Part shown: positions 18,973-27,395 of the stretch, one piece after another
Layout of the letters: every line of letters begins with the position of its first letter
How positions within the stretch are numbered: position 1 is the stretch's first letter
Origin: Bradyrhizobium sp. CCH5-F6
Lineage (GTDB): Bacteria; Pseudomonadota; Alphaproteobacteria; Rhizobiales; Xanthobacteraceae
Reading direction: 5' to 3'
Length of the DNA: 53,919 nucleotides
NCBI RefSeq assembly: GCF_001556045.1
Contig: NZ_LSIC01000150.1
Location: 1-53,919, forward strand
The notes under the pieces: model-generated
The model's input: the letters and a program-made list of their open reading frames with translations, nothing else
Databases searched by the model: none
Told to the model about the DNA's origin: nothing
Made by a program: the position numbers and the translations under genes

Positions 18973-19629
18973 ATGGCGAAGGCGACACTGACCATCAGCA
19001 GCAAGAACTACTCGTCCTGGTCGCTGCGTGGCTGGCTGCTGACGAAATTCTCCGGACTCGATTTCGAGGAGATCGTGACCGCGCCGGACGATCCGTCCGC
19101 GCGCGCGGAAATCCTCCTGCTGTCGTCGTCCATCCTGGTGCCGTGCCTGCGGCACGAGGGCGCCGTGGTCTGGGACACGCTGGCGATCGCCGAATATCTC
19201 AACGAGGTGATGCCGAATGCCGGCCTGTTGCCGGCCGACCGCATCCAGCGCGCGCATTGCCGCTCGATCTGCGGCGAAATCCATTCCGGCTTCACCACGC
19301 TGCGCGCCTCGCTGCCGGTCAACCTGAAGGGACACTTTCCCGGCTTCAAGATTTGGTCGCGGGCGCAGGCCGACATCGACCGCGTCTGCTCCATCTGGCA
19401 GGACTGCCTGGAGAAATCGGGCGGCCCCTTCCTGTTCGGCGCGCACCGCACCATGGCGGATGCGATGTACGCCCCGGTGGTGACGCGCTTCGTGACCTAC
19501 GACGTCAAGCTCGCGCCGCCGCTGAAGGCCTATGCCGATACCATCATGGCCATGCCCGAGATGCAGGAATGGATCGCGGCGGCGAGGGAGGAGCCGGCCG
19601 AGATCGAGGAGCTCGAGGTCGAATATTAG
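18973..19629 (+). CDS. Glutathione S-transferase family protein
   Basis: The product is 218 residues with GGAAGGGG upstream. The N-terminal thioredoxin-like domain opens LTISSKNYSSWSLRGWLLTKFSG, with Ser in the position of the catalytic Ser/Tyr, and contains the cis-Pro/Ser-Glu glutathione-binding region (ILVPCLRHEGAVVWDTLAIAEYL). The all-helical C-terminal domain follows. It conjugates glutathione to electrophiles or acts as a thiol-dependent isomerase; the substrate is not inferable. Two further GST-like genes lie at 50537-51244 and 51776-52426 but are not close relatives of this one. Confidence 0.9.
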   Translation: MAKATLTISSKNYSSWSLRGWLLTKFSGLDFEEIVTAPDDPSARAEILLLSSSILVPCLRHEGAVVWDTLAIAEYLNEVMPNAGLLPADRIQRAHCRSICGEIHSGFTTLRASLPVNLKGHFPGFKIWSRAQADIDRVCSIWQDCLEKSGGPFLFGAHRTMADAMYAPVVTRFVTYDVKLAPPLKAYADTIMAMPEMQEWIAAAREEPAEIEELEVEY

Positions 19630-19908
19630 GCAGGCGTTGCGCTCCCTGCCTGTTTCGAGGGCGGAGGCCCTCTCGCCGCGGCCTTATGACTATGCCTCTT
19701 CCGCGATTAACCTTTGGGCGCCGGTACCAGCTTGGGCCGCCGGGCGCGCTGCGCAGATATTGTACGCATCCGCAGAGCCGCGCCGACATCTAGCCGTGAA
19801 CAGGTGCGTACGCGGCCTTTCGGCTGATTCGGACGTGATTCGTTCGGGCCGCGTTCCGAAGGTTAAAACGGAGCGCGACCCCGTCGCATTTTGAGACAGA
19901 GACCGCCT

Positions 19909-20133
19909 TCAGGCGGCCCCGCGCTGCTTCACGCGCGGCAGGCGCCAGCCGATGACGGTTGCTTCGACTGCAATGCCGGCCTCGTGGTTCTGCCAACGTC
20001 CCTCGACATAGCGGCAGGCGAACGGCAGCTGATACGTTCCGCTGTGGTCTTCGCATAGCACTTCGACCGGCAGGCCCGGCGGTGGTTCTCCGGCGCCGTC
20101 GAACTCCGCCAAACGTCTATCGCGCGTTGCCAT
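19909..20133 (-). CDS. Small conserved-type hypothetical protein
   Basis: The product is 74 residues. The start at 20133 has AGGGGAGA eight nt upstream, a good ribosome binding site. The sequence (LPVEVLCEDHSGTYQLPFACRYVEGRWQN) is balanced and soluble, with two cysteines (CED, FACRY) that could coordinate a metal or form a disulfide. There is no signal or membrane segment. I recognise no family. The 279 nt between the GST and this gene show nothing else. Confidence 0.6.
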   Translation of the reverse strand: MATRDRRLAEFDGAGEPPPGLPVEVLCEDHSGTYQLPFACRYVEGRWQNHEAGIAVEATVIGWRLPRVKQRGAA

Positions 20134-20317
20134 TCCAAAAATCTCCCCTAAACAAAGCCGCGGAAAGAACGCCCACTTCGCCCCGCGTGCCGATCAACGT
20201 TCCCCGTCCGAGGGAACAGCGCAAGCTCAACGCGAGAATGCGGTACGAGTGTGGTAGCCTTCCGCAGCGGCGCGCAAACAGCGCACATTGCCGTGATCGA
20301 TTGGACGAGGAACCTGC

Positions 20318-20674
20318 ATGATGCTTCGAAACGCCGGCATTTGTTTCGCGATGTTGCTACCCGCAGCGCTGGCGCCTCTGGCGGTGCACGCGCAGGACGT
20401 GCCCGGCATCGAGATCTGCACCGTCGAGAAGACCATGGAGCGGCGCACCAGCTGTCTCCAGAGCAATGTCGATTTCCTGCAGAAGACGATCGCCAAGCTC
20501 GCCCTCGATCATCAGCAGAAGCTGGATGCCGCCAATCGCCAGATCGACGCGTTGAAGACGAGCCTCGCCGGCTTGCAGAAGACGCTCGGCGACCTTCAGG
20601 CCGCGCAGGTGAAGACCGCCGAGGACCTGAAGAAGAAGCAGGACGCGCCTCCGGCGAAGGACGCCGCGAAATAA
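20318..20674 (+). CDS. Small exported coiled-coil protein, function unknown
   Basis: The product is 118 residues. GAGGAA precedes the ATG pair at 20318/20321. A signal peptide (GICFAMLLPAALAPLAVHAQ) is followed by a short segment with two cysteines (EICTVEKTMERRTSCLQ). A long heptad-rich helix (about residues 45-105, QKLDAANRQIDALKTSLAGLQKTLGDLQ) and a Lys/Ala-rich tail follow. It is probably periplasmic and oligomeric through the coiled coil. It is convergent with the enolase-superfamily gene, whose stop lies 10 nt away. Confidence 0.72.
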   Translation: MMLRNAGICFAMLLPAALAPLAVHAQDVPGIEICTVEKTMERRTSCLQSNVDFLQKTIAKLALDHQQKLDAANRQIDALKTSLAGLQKTLGDLQAAQVKTAEDLKKKQDAPPAKDAAK

Positions 20675-20683
20675 GCGCGCCGG

Positions 20684-21787
20684 TCACGCGACGCGATAGC
20701 GCTCCATCACGGCGCGGTCAGGCTCGTAGCCGAGCCCGGGGCCTGAGGGCACCGCGACATGGCCGGTGGCATCGACATCGGCGCGGCCGCCCCAGAGGCA
20801 GGCTTCGCGCTTCAGGTAGAACACCTCGACCAGCCCATCGTCGCGCGTCGCGAGCAGGTGCAGCGTCGCCAGCAGGCCAGGGCCGAAATAGGGGGAGTGC
20901 GGCACGATCTTGATGCCGCGCCGATCCGCCAGCGCCGCGACCTTCAGGAATTCCGTGATGCCGCCGACCTTGATGACCGAGGGCTGGGCGTGGCTCACTG
21001 CGCCCGCATCCATCATCTGGCGGAACTGATATTCCGTGCAGGCATTCTCGCCGGCGGCAATGCCGAGCCCGCCCTTGCTGCGGACGTCGGCGAGGGTGGC
21101 AAAGTCCTCCGGCGGCCAGACCGGCTCCTCCAGGAACATCGGCTGCGCGTCTTGGCATGACTTCGCGAAGGCGATCGCCTGCTCGCCCGTCAGGGGGCAG
21201 TTCATGTCGACCATCAGCGGAACGGCCGGCCCGATCGCCTCGCGCGCGGCGAATACCGCAGGCGCCGTGGTCTCGTGCAGCTTGATCGCGCCATAGCCGA
21301 GCGCGAGCGCCTTCCTGCATTCGTCGGCGATGTTGCCGGGCGAGCCGATCCGCAGCAGGCTCGCGTAAGCCGGAATGGCCGTGCGCCTGATCTCGCCGAG
21401 CAAACGATGCAGCGGCACGCCTTTGACCTTCGCGGCCAGGTCCCACAATGCGATGTCGAGCCCGGAGATCGCGAACATGGTGATGCCGTAGCGGCCGAAC
21501 AGATGCAGATTGCGCTGGATCTGCTCCATGGCCGCCGGGATGCCTGCCGCATCGGGCACCTTCAGCCCGCGGGCCTGCGGCGCGATCATCTCCTCGACGG
21601 CGCTCCGTGTGGTGCGCGGGCAGACATAGGCGAAGGCATCGCCCCAGCCGGTCAGCCCGGAATCGGTCGTGACCTCGACCAGCACCATGTCGAGCGCGGA
21701 GATCGCCGAAGCGCCCTGGCGGAAGCTGGCGACGCCGGCGTCATAGGGAATGCGGATATGGTGCGCCCGCACATCGGTGATTTCCAT
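20684..21787 (-). CDS. Enolase-superfamily enzyme (mandelate racemase/muconate lactonizing type)
   Basis: The product is 367 residues, with GGAGGA eight nt before the ATG. The capping domain is followed by a beta/alpha barrel with the metal ligands Asp (LMVDMNCPL), Glu (PMFLEEPVW) and Glu (GIAAGENACTE). The usual KxK motif reads K-L-H (AIKLHETT). A late PHSPYFGPG supplies another His. The family abstracts a proton alpha to a carboxylate: racemisation, cycloisomerisation or sugar-acid dehydration. The neighbouring AraC/GyrI regulator and SMP-30 lactonase favour a sugar-acid or lactone pathway. The exact substrate is unknown. Confidence 0.9.
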   Translation of the reverse strand: MEITDVRAHHIRIPYDAGVASFRQGASAISALDMVLVEVTTDSGLTGWGDAFAYVCPRTTRSAVEEMIAPQARGLKVPDAAGIPAAMEQIQRNLHLFGRYGITMFAISGLDIALWDLAAKVKGVPLHRLLGEIRRTAIPAYASLLRIGSPGNIADECRKALALGYGAIKLHETTAPAVFAAREAIGPAVPLMVDMNCPLTGEQAIAFAKSCQDAQPMFLEEPVWPPEDFATLADVRSKGGLGIAAGENACTEYQFRQMMDAGAVSHAQPSVIKVGGITEFLKVAALADRRGIKIVPHSPYFGPGLLATLHLLATRDDGLVEVFYLKREACLWGGRADVDATGHVAVPSGPGLGYEPDRAVMERYRVA

Positions 21788-21957
21788 GACGCGGTTCCTC
21801 CGTGCTTTCTTGTGAGCGGTTCAGAAACACCGGCAGTGTAGCCGTGAACGCGAGGCCGTTGCCAGCGGCCATTCCGGGACTATCTCACAGCAATGCCGAT
21901 CAAGCGAAGTGGGATGACCGGCTTACCCTTGCCGCGCTTCGAACGAGGACAATTGCC

Positions 21958-22806
21958 GTGAATCCAGCCCAGCGCGCGCTCTGGTACGTCGAGAGCCATC
22001 TGGCCGAGCCGATGACGCTCGACGAGATCGCGGAAATATCCGGCGTGTCGCGGTTCCACATCGTGCGTGCGTTCGCCGCAGCCACCGGTCTTCCCGTGAT
22101 GCGCTACGCGCGTGCGCGGCGTTTGACGGAGGCGGCGCGCAGTCTGGCAAAGGGCGCACCCGACATCCTGTCCCTGGCGCTGGAGGCCGACTACGGCTCG
22201 CACGAAGCCTTCACCCGCGCGTTCCGAGACCAGTTCGGCACCACACCCGAAGCGGTGAGGGCGGCGACGTGCGTCAACCACCTCAAGCTTCAGGAGCCGA
22301 TCCTGATGGACTCCACCATGCTCGACCATCTCGCCCCGCCGCGTTTCGAAATGGGAAAGGCCTTCCTCGTCGCCGGTCGCGGCGAGCGCATCTCCTGCGA
22401 CAACGGCGCCATCATCCCCGGTCTTTGGCAACGCTTCCATCAGGAGACCGCCGACATTCCCGCACGCGTCGGCCAAGGAAAAAATCAGGTCGCTTACGGC
22501 GTCTGCTGCAACGGCGATGACGCCGGCAATTTCGACTACATCGCGGGCGTCGAAGTCGCCGATTTCTCCGACCTGCCGCGTCGATTCAGCCGAGTCCGCA
22601 TTCCCGAGCAGCGCTACGCGGTGTTCACACATGCCGGGCACGTCGCCTCGATCAGGCGCACCGTCAACACGATCTGGAATCAGTGGTTGCCGGCCTCCGG
22701 TCTCAAAGCCGCGGACGCGCCGAACTTCGAACGCTACGGCGAGACGTTCGACCCCGCAACCGGCAATGGCGGCTTCGAAATCTGGGTGCCGGTGCGGGAA
22801 TCCTGA
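21958..22806 (+). CDS. AraC-family regulator with C-terminal GyrI-like effector domain
   Basis: The product is 282 residues from GTG 21958. It has GAGGA eight nt upstream, better than the ATG at 21802, which would add a 52-residue non-conserved head. The AraC HTH domain is N-terminal (MTLDEIAEISGVSRFHIVRAF and ILSLALEADYGSHEAFTRAFRDQFGTTPEAV). Residues about 125-282 form a GyrI/Rob-like ligand-binding domain ending in a Gly-rich FEIWVPV strand. Such proteins sense small hydrophobic or amphipathic ligands. It diverges from the enolase-superfamily gene with 170 nt between them and probably controls it. Confidence 0.9.
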   Translation: MNPAQRALWYVESHLAEPMTLDEIAEISGVSRFHIVRAFAAATGLPVMRYARARRLTEAARSLAKGAPDILSLALEADYGSHEAFTRAFRDQFGTTPEAVRAATCVNHLKLQEPILMDSTMLDHLAPPRFEMGKAFLVAGRGERISCDNGAIIPGLWQRFHQETADIPARVGQGKNQVAYGVCCNGDDAGNFDYIAGVEVADFSDLPRRFSRVRIPEQRYAVFTHAGHVASIRRTVNTIWNQWLPASGLKAADAPNFERYGETFDPATGNGGFEIWVPVRES

Positions 22807-22995
22807 AGCATCATGCTCGAACGATGACGCAAGGCGCGATGATCCACATCGCGCTTTGCAGTGCAACGCTGGCATACCGTCCCGCTTGCTTGGCAAGCCT
22901 TGGCGACTTTGTCATAACCGCAGCTAAATCTTGCCTGCGGGGCCCGTGCCGGACATCCCGTGCAAGCCATAACAAGCAGCCGGGAGGGTCCCACC

Positions 22996-23922
22996 ATGTC
23001 CAACATCCGCGTTCTCGCCACCGATCTCGAATTTCCCGAAGGGCCGGTCGTGATGCCGGACGGCTCGGTGGTGCTGGTCGAAATCCGCGGCCAGCGTCTG
23101 ACGCGCGTCTATCCTGATGGCCGCAAGGAGATTGTCGCGAAGATTCCGGGTGGTCCGAATGGCGCCGCGCTCGGCCCCGACGGCAAGATGTACATCTGCA
23201 ACAATGGCGGCTTCTCCTGGATCCCGACCCGCAACATGATCATGCCGGGCCCGCAGCCCGACGATTATCTCGGCGGCTCGATCCAGCGCGTCGATCTGCA
23301 ATCCGGCAAGGTCGAAACCGTCGTGAGCAAATGCGGCGCGCACGACCTCCGCGGGCCGAACGACCTCGTCTTCGACAGGCAGGGCGGCCTCTGGTTCTCC
23401 GATCTCGGCAAGCGCCGCGCGCGCGAGATGGACGTCGGCGGCATGTATTACCTCAAGCCCGGCATGAGCGAGATCGTGGAGGTCGTGCACGGGATCCTGC
23501 CGGCCAACGGCATCGGGCTGTCGCCGGACGAGAACACCGTCTACATCGCGGAGACGCCGACGGGGCGGCTCTGGGCCTATGAGCTCTCCGCGCCGGGCAC
23601 GCTCAAGCCGCGCGACGTGATCTACCGCGGCGAGCGGGGAAAGCCGATCTGCGGCCTCGGCGGCTACCAGATGTTCGACTCGCTCGCGGTGGAGGCGAGC
23701 GGCAATGTCTGCGTCGCCACCCTCGTCTCCGGCTGCATCTCGGTGATCGCGCCCGACGGGACCCTGGTCGAGCAGGTCCCGACCGGCGACCGCGTCACCA
23801 CCAACATCGCCTTCGGCGGCCCCGAGCTGAAGACCGCCTACATCACCCTGTCGGGCAAGGGCGAGCTGATCGCCATGGACTGGCCGCGCGGCGGTTTGCC
23901 GTTGAATTTCTTGAACAAGTGA
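22996..23922 (+). CDS. SMP-30/gluconolactonase family protein
   Basis: The product is 308 residues. The ATG at 22996 has GGGAGGG just upstream. This is a six-bladed beta-propeller hydrolase. The metal-binding glutamate is in DLEFPEGPVV, the NGAALGPDGKMYICNNGG and GPNDLVFDRQGGLWFSD motifs follow, and NGIGLSPDENTVYIAET carries the later Asn/Asp ligands. The likely reaction is Ca- or Zn-dependent hydrolysis of an aldonolactone. Context with an enolase-superfamily dehydratase and a GMC oxidoreductase supports sugar oxidation via a lactone. It could also be a broader lactonase or esterase. Confidence 0.88.
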   Translation: MSNIRVLATDLEFPEGPVVMPDGSVVLVEIRGQRLTRVYPDGRKEIVAKIPGGPNGAALGPDGKMYICNNGGFSWIPTRNMIMPGPQPDDYLGGSIQRVDLQSGKVETVVSKCGAHDLRGPNDLVFDRQGGLWFSDLGKRRAREMDVGGMYYLKPGMSEIVEVVHGILPANGIGLSPDENTVYIAETPTGRLWAYELSAPGTLKPRDVIYRGERGKPICGLGGYQMFDSLAVEASGNVCVATLVSGCISVIAPDGTLVEQVPTGDRVTTNIAFGGPELKTAYITLSGKGELIAMDWPRGGLPLNFLNK

Positions 23923-23930
23923 GCCAAGCC

Positions 23931-24044
23931 GTCATTGCGAGGAGCCCGCGACAAAATTGCGTAGCAATTTTGCGCTGGCGACGAAGCAATTCAGACTGCC
24001 TCCGCGGTAAGACTCTGGATTGCTTCGCTTCGCTTGCAATGACG
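23931..24044. repeat. Dispersed palindromic repeat, family R1
   Basis: This element runs from GTCATTGCGAG to CAATGACG, with inverted ends and the internal CTGGATTGCTTCG arm shared with copies at 1-66 and 29153-29240. It lies between the SMP-30 and acetyltransferase genes. Confidence 0.8.
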
Positions 24045-24060
24045 TAAGGAGAGACTTTCA

Positions 24061-24654
24061 ATGCCCTGGCCCGATCCCGTCACCCTGCGCGGACAGCACG
24101 CCCGTCTCGAGCCGCTGTCGCATGATCATCGCGACGGTCTGGTCGAGGCCGTCAAGGACGGCGAACTGTCCAAGCTCTGGTACACCGCGATCCCGCTGCC
24201 GGAGAACATGGGCAAGGAGATCGACCGCCGCCTCGGCCTGCAGGCCGCGGGCTCGATGCTGCCGTTCACCGTGTTCGACGCCGACGGCCGGATCGTCGGC
24301 ATGACCACCTACATGAACATCGATGCCGCCAATCGCCGCGTCGAGATCGGCTCGACCTGGTACGCCAAGAGCGCGCAGCGCGGGCCGCTCAACACGCAGT
24401 GCAAGCTCCTGCTGCTGCGGCACGCCTTCGAAACCCTGAACTGCATCGCGGTCGAGTTCCGCACGCATTTCTTCAATCACCAGAGCCGCCGCGCCATCGA
24501 GCGCCTGGGCGCCAAGCAGGACGGCATCCTGCGCAGCCACCAGATCGCGCCGAACGGCACCCTGCGCGACACCGTGGTCTACAGCATCACCGCCGCCGAA
24601 TGGCCGACGGTGCAGACGCATCTCGAGTTTCAACTCAACGACAAGCCGCGCTAG
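24061..24654 (+). CDS. GNAT family N-acetyltransferase (RimJ/RimL-like)
   Basis: The product is 197 residues. AAGGAG lies ten nt before the ATG. The GNAT fold is seen in VEIGSTWYAKSAQRGPLNTQCKL, a variant of the acetyl-CoA pyrophosphate loop, and in VEFRTHFFNHQSRRAIERLGAKQDGILR, the RimJ/RimL-type C-terminal motif with the N-x-x-S/A-x-R-x-I-E-x-x-G pattern. It transfers acetyl groups from acetyl-CoA to a protein N-terminus or small amine. The acceptor is unknown. It stands between two repeat clusters. Confidence 0.88.
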   Translation: MPWPDPVTLRGQHARLEPLSHDHRDGLVEAVKDGELSKLWYTAIPLPENMGKEIDRRLGLQAAGSMLPFTVFDADGRIVGMTTYMNIDAANRRVEIGSTWYAKSAQRGPLNTQCKLLLLRHAFETLNCIAVEFRTHFFNHQSRRAIERLGAKQDGILRSHQIAPNGTLRDTVVYSITAAEWPTVQTHLEFQLNDKPR

Positions 24655-24689
24655 CCATGATGTACCCCGATCTTGCCGCGAGCTCGATC

Positions 24690-24810
24690 ACCTCTCCCAT
24701 AGGGAGAGGTCGCGCCGAAGGCGCGGGTGAGGGGACCGGTCTATCGTGGAACCTGACCCCCCTCACCCGATTTGCTGCGCAAATCGACCTCTCCCCTGCG
24801 GGGAGAGGTG
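24690..24810. repeat. Dispersed palindromic repeat, family R2
   Basis: Outer arms CCTCTCCC / GGGAGAGG enclose CTCACCCG and GGTGAGGGG units. The second copy is at 31896-32020. It fills the gap between the acetyltransferase and GMC oxidoreductase genes. Confidence 0.8.
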
Positions 24811-24868
24811 TCAGCGTGCGCGGCTGCAATTCATTCAATCTCACGACACGCTAGAGGCGGCCGGCACC

Positions 24869-26515
24869 ATGGACAGATTCGATTACGTCATCGTCGGCGC
24901 GGGCTCCGCCGGTTGCGTGCTCGCCAGCCGGCTGAGCGAAGATCCCAACACCAGCGTCTGCGTGCTGGAGGCGGGCCCCTCCGACTGGCACCCCTACATC
25001 CACCTGCCGGCGGGCTTCATCAAGACCTTCTACATGAAGAGCATCAACTGGGGATACCAGCAGGAGCCGGGGCCCTGGACCGGCGGGCGCAGCATCTACG
25101 CGCCGCGCGGCAAGACGCTCGGCGGCTCGTCCTCGATCAACGGCCACATCTACAATCGCGGCCAGCGCATGGACTTCGACACCTGGGCGCAGATGGGCAA
25201 TCGCGGCTGGGGCTATGCCGACGTGCTGCCCTATTTCCGGCGACTGGAGAAGCGCGTCGGCGAAGGCGAGGCGCTCTATCGCGGGCGCGAGGGCAGCCTC
25301 ACGGTCACCACCATGGACTGGCGCGACCCGCTCTGCGAAGCCTTCATGGAAGGCGCGGTCTCGCTCGGCATTCCCCGCAATCCCGATTACAACGGCAAGA
25401 CCCAGGAAGGCGTCTCCTACTGCCAGCGCACCATCAACAACGGCCTGCGCGTCTCCGCCTCGACCGCGTTCCTCAAGCCCGCGATGAAGCGGCCGAACGT
25501 GCATGTGCACACCTATGCGCACGCGACCGAGATCGTCTTCGAGGGCAAGCGCGCCGTCGGCGTGCGCTACATGAAGGGCGGTCGCGGGGGGCATCCTGTC
25601 GAGGTGCGGGCCAACAAGGAGGTGATCCTGTCCGGCGGCACCTATAATTCGCCGCAGCTGCTGCAGCTCTCCGGCGTCGGCTCGCCCGATCTGCTGCAGC
25701 AGCACGGCATTGCCGTCCGTCATGCCCTCCCGGTCGGCGAGGGCCTGCAGGACCATTACGCGCCTCGCACGGTCGCGCGCGTCAAGAACATCAAGACCAT
25801 CAACGAGCTCCGCCGCGGCCTCTCGCTGTGGATCGAGGCGCTGAAATGGGCGACCTCGCGCCGTGGCCTGCTCTCGCTGTCGCCGACGATGGTCTACTGC
25901 TTCTGGCACTCCGGCGAGAGCGCGGAGAGCTCCGACCTCCAGCTCACCTTCACGCCGGCGAGCTACAAGGAAGGCGTGCAGGGCCAGCTCGAGGACGAGC
26001 CCGGCATGACGGTCGCCTCCTGGCAGCAGCGGCCCGAGAGCCGCGGCTATGTCCGCATTCGCTCGAACGATCCGTTTGCGCCGCCGATCATCCAGACCAA
26101 CTATCTCGACGCCGAGCTCGACCGCCGCGTCGTCGTCGGCGGCATGAAGCTCGCGCGCGAGCTCTTGAAGTCCGCGCCGCTGTCGCCCTACTACGCCTAC
26201 GAGGATTTCCCCGGCCCCAACGTCAATACCGACGACGAATTCCTCCACGCCGCCACCGAGCGCGGCACCACCACCTTCCACCCCGGCTGCACCTGCCGCA
26301 TGGGCCCGGCGGACTCGACCTGGGCGGTCGTCGACGACCAGCTCCGCGTCCACGGGTTGGAGGGCCTGCGCGTCATCGACGCCTCCGTGATGCCGCGCAT
26401 GATCTCGGCGAATCTGAATGCATCAACGATGATGATCGCGGACCGCGCCTCGGACCTCATCCGCGGCAAGCAGCCGATGGAAGCGGCAAGGATCCCGGAC
26501 GCGGCGGTGGCGTGA
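24869..26515 (+). CDS. GMC-family FAD oxidoreductase (choline dehydrogenase-like)
   Basis: The product is 548 residues from ATG 24869 (MDRFDYVIVGAGSAGCVLASR). The upstream extension of the frame lies in the R2 repeat. The FAD Rossmann motif is at residues 7-20, GMC signature 1 in GGSSSINGHIYNRG, signature 2 in GGTYNSPQLLQLSGVG, and the C-terminal FHPGCTCRMG and ASVMPRMISANLNAS segments give the catalytic His and Asn positions. It oxidises a primary or secondary alcohol. The usual name choline dehydrogenase is not justified without testing, because many paralogues act on other alcohols. Confidence 0.92.
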   Translation: MDRFDYVIVGAGSAGCVLASRLSEDPNTSVCVLEAGPSDWHPYIHLPAGFIKTFYMKSINWGYQQEPGPWTGGRSIYAPRGKTLGGSSSINGHIYNRGQRMDFDTWAQMGNRGWGYADVLPYFRRLEKRVGEGEALYRGREGSLTVTTMDWRDPLCEAFMEGAVSLGIPRNPDYNGKTQEGVSYCQRTINNGLRVSASTAFLKPAMKRPNVHVHTYAHATEIVFEGKRAVGVRYMKGGRGGHPVEVRANKEVILSGGTYNSPQLLQLSGVGSPDLLQQHGIAVRHALPVGEGLQDHYAPRTVARVKNIKTINELRRGLSLWIEALKWATSRRGLLSLSPTMVYCFWHSGESAESSDLQLTFTPASYKEGVQGQLEDEPGMTVASWQQRPESRGYVRIRSNDPFAPPIIQTNYLDAELDRRVVVGGMKLARELLKSAPLSPYYAYEDFPGPNVNTDDEFLHAATERGTTTFHPGCTCRMGPADSTWAVVDDQLRVHGLEGLRVIDASVMPRMISANLNASTMMIADRASDLIRGKQPMEAARIPDAAVA

Positions 26516-26523
26516 CATCTTCG

Positions 26524-26640
26524 TGGGGTGGGTTAGTTAGCTAGGGGGCTGCGCGAAGCGCAGTCCGCTGGCGTAACCCACCACTTCTGCCGATGCGGAA
26601 ACGAAAGAGGTGGGTTGCGCTGACGCTAATCCACCCTAAG
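26524..26640. repeat. Dispersed palindromic repeat, family R3, copy 1
   Basis: Termini GGGTGGGTTAG and TAATCCACCCTAAG are inverted, and two GTAACCCACC / GGTGGGTTGCG arms lie inside. Related copies are at 27264-27371, 50453-50541 and 53767-53917. Here it separates the GMC gene from brnT. Confidence 0.85.
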
Positions 26641-26651
26641 GTTGTTTGATT

Positions 26652-26703
26652 TTGTAGCTACAAGATGTTGACGGTCGGATAAATCGTAGCTACATTAAAG
26701 GCA
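26652..26703 (+). promoter_or_regulatory. brnTA promoter with two GTAGCTAC operator dyads
   Basis: A sigma-70-like promoter fits: TTGACG at 26668-26673, a 17-nt spacer, and TACATT at 26691-26696. A perfect dyad TTGTAGCTACAA (26652-26663) precedes the -35 box. The core GTAGCTAC repeats at 26686-26693, overlapping the -10 box, with 32-nt centre spacing (three helical turns). BrnA of other species autorepresses its operon, so these are probable BrnA sites. The expected transcription start falls at about 26703, next to the brnT ATG. Confidence 0.65.
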
Positions 26704-26964
26704 ATGAAAATCGTCTGGGATGAACCGAAGCGGCTCGCCAATCTCGACAAGCATGGGCTGGATTTTGTCGATCTCGACGAAGCCTTCTTCGACGCCGCAC
26801 TGGTCATTCCGTCGCACAACAGGAGCAGGCGCTTGATCGCGATCGGCGCGAGCATCCGTGGCGTCATCGTTGTCGTATTTGCTCGGCTGGGACGCGAGGG
26901 CGTCAGCATCATCAGCATGCGACCGGCAAGTCGAAGCGAAAGGAAACTCTATGCCGAACGCTAA
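26704..26964 (+). CDS. brnT: BrnT-family ribonuclease toxin
   Basis: The product is 86 residues, the standard BrnT length. The family signature is clear: MKIVWDEPKRLANLDKHGLDF at the N-terminus, then IAIGASIRGVIVVVFARLG, ending in ISMRPASRSERKLYAE (the R-x-A-x-x-x-E-R pattern). BrnT is a RelE-fold ribonuclease that stops growth by cleaving RNA and is neutralised by BrnA. No Shine-Dalgarno is properly spaced before the ATG; the AAAGG at 26698-26702 is too close. With the promoter just upstream, the message may be leaderless. It overlaps brnA by 14 nt. Confidence 0.93.
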   Translation: MKIVWDEPKRLANLDKHGLDFVDLDEAFFDAALVIPSHNRSRRLIAIGASIRGVIVVVFARLGREGVSIISMRPASRSERKLYAER

Positions 26965-27244
26965 GAAGAAGCCGGTTTATACAAAGAAGGATTTGCGCGC
27001 GGTCAGCGATAATCCGGAACTGACAAAGGCAGATTTTGCCAAGGCGCGGCCGTTCTCCGAAGTCTTTCCCGATCTCAGCGCGACCATCCGGAAGGGCCGG
27101 GGACCCAACAAGGCGCCGACCAAGAAATTGGTCTCCCTGCGCCTCAGCCCCGAGGTAGTCGAGCATTTCAAGTCGACCGGACCGGGCTGGCAGTCGCGGA
27201 TCGACGAGACCTTGCGCAAGGCGGTGAAGCGCAAGGCGTCGTGA
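26951..27244 (+). CDS. brnA: BrnA-family antitoxin
   Basis: The product is 97 residues from the ATG at 26951, inside the end of brnT (14-nt overlap, different frame), which implies translational coupling. AGGAAA lies just before the start. The C-terminal half (KKLVSLRLSPEVVEHFKSTGPGWQSRIDETLRKAV) is the ribbon-helix-helix DNA-binding domain. The N-terminal half (YTKKDLRAVSDNPELTKADFAKARPFSEVFPDL) is the toxin-binding arm. It should neutralise BrnT and, as a dimer, bind the GTAGCTAC dyads upstream of brnT. Confidence 0.93.
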   Translation: MPNAKKKPVYTKKDLRAVSDNPELTKADFAKARPFSEVFPDLSATIRKGRGPNKAPTKKLVSLRLSPEVVEHFKSTGPGWQSRIDETLRKAVKRKAS

Positions 27245-27263
27245 GATGCAGCGCGAGCTTCGT

Positions 27264-27371
27264 ATGGTGGATTGGCGGCGCTGTTGCGCGAAGCGCAATT
27301 CGGGCGGCGTAACCCACCGTTTTTGCCGATGCGAACACGAAGAGGTGGGTTACGCTGACGCGAACCCACCC
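27264..27371. repeat. Dispersed palindromic repeat, family R3, copy 2
   Basis: The element shares GCGCGAAGCGCA, GTAACCCACC and GAGGTGGGTTACGCTGACGC with copy 1 and with the copies near 50.5 and 53.8 kb. It starts 20 nt after brnA, so brnTA sits exactly between two R3 copies. A longer open frame running through it into the next gene is not credible as protein. Confidence 0.8.
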
Positions 27372-27395
27372 GAGCGACCAGTGGACAGACTGCAA

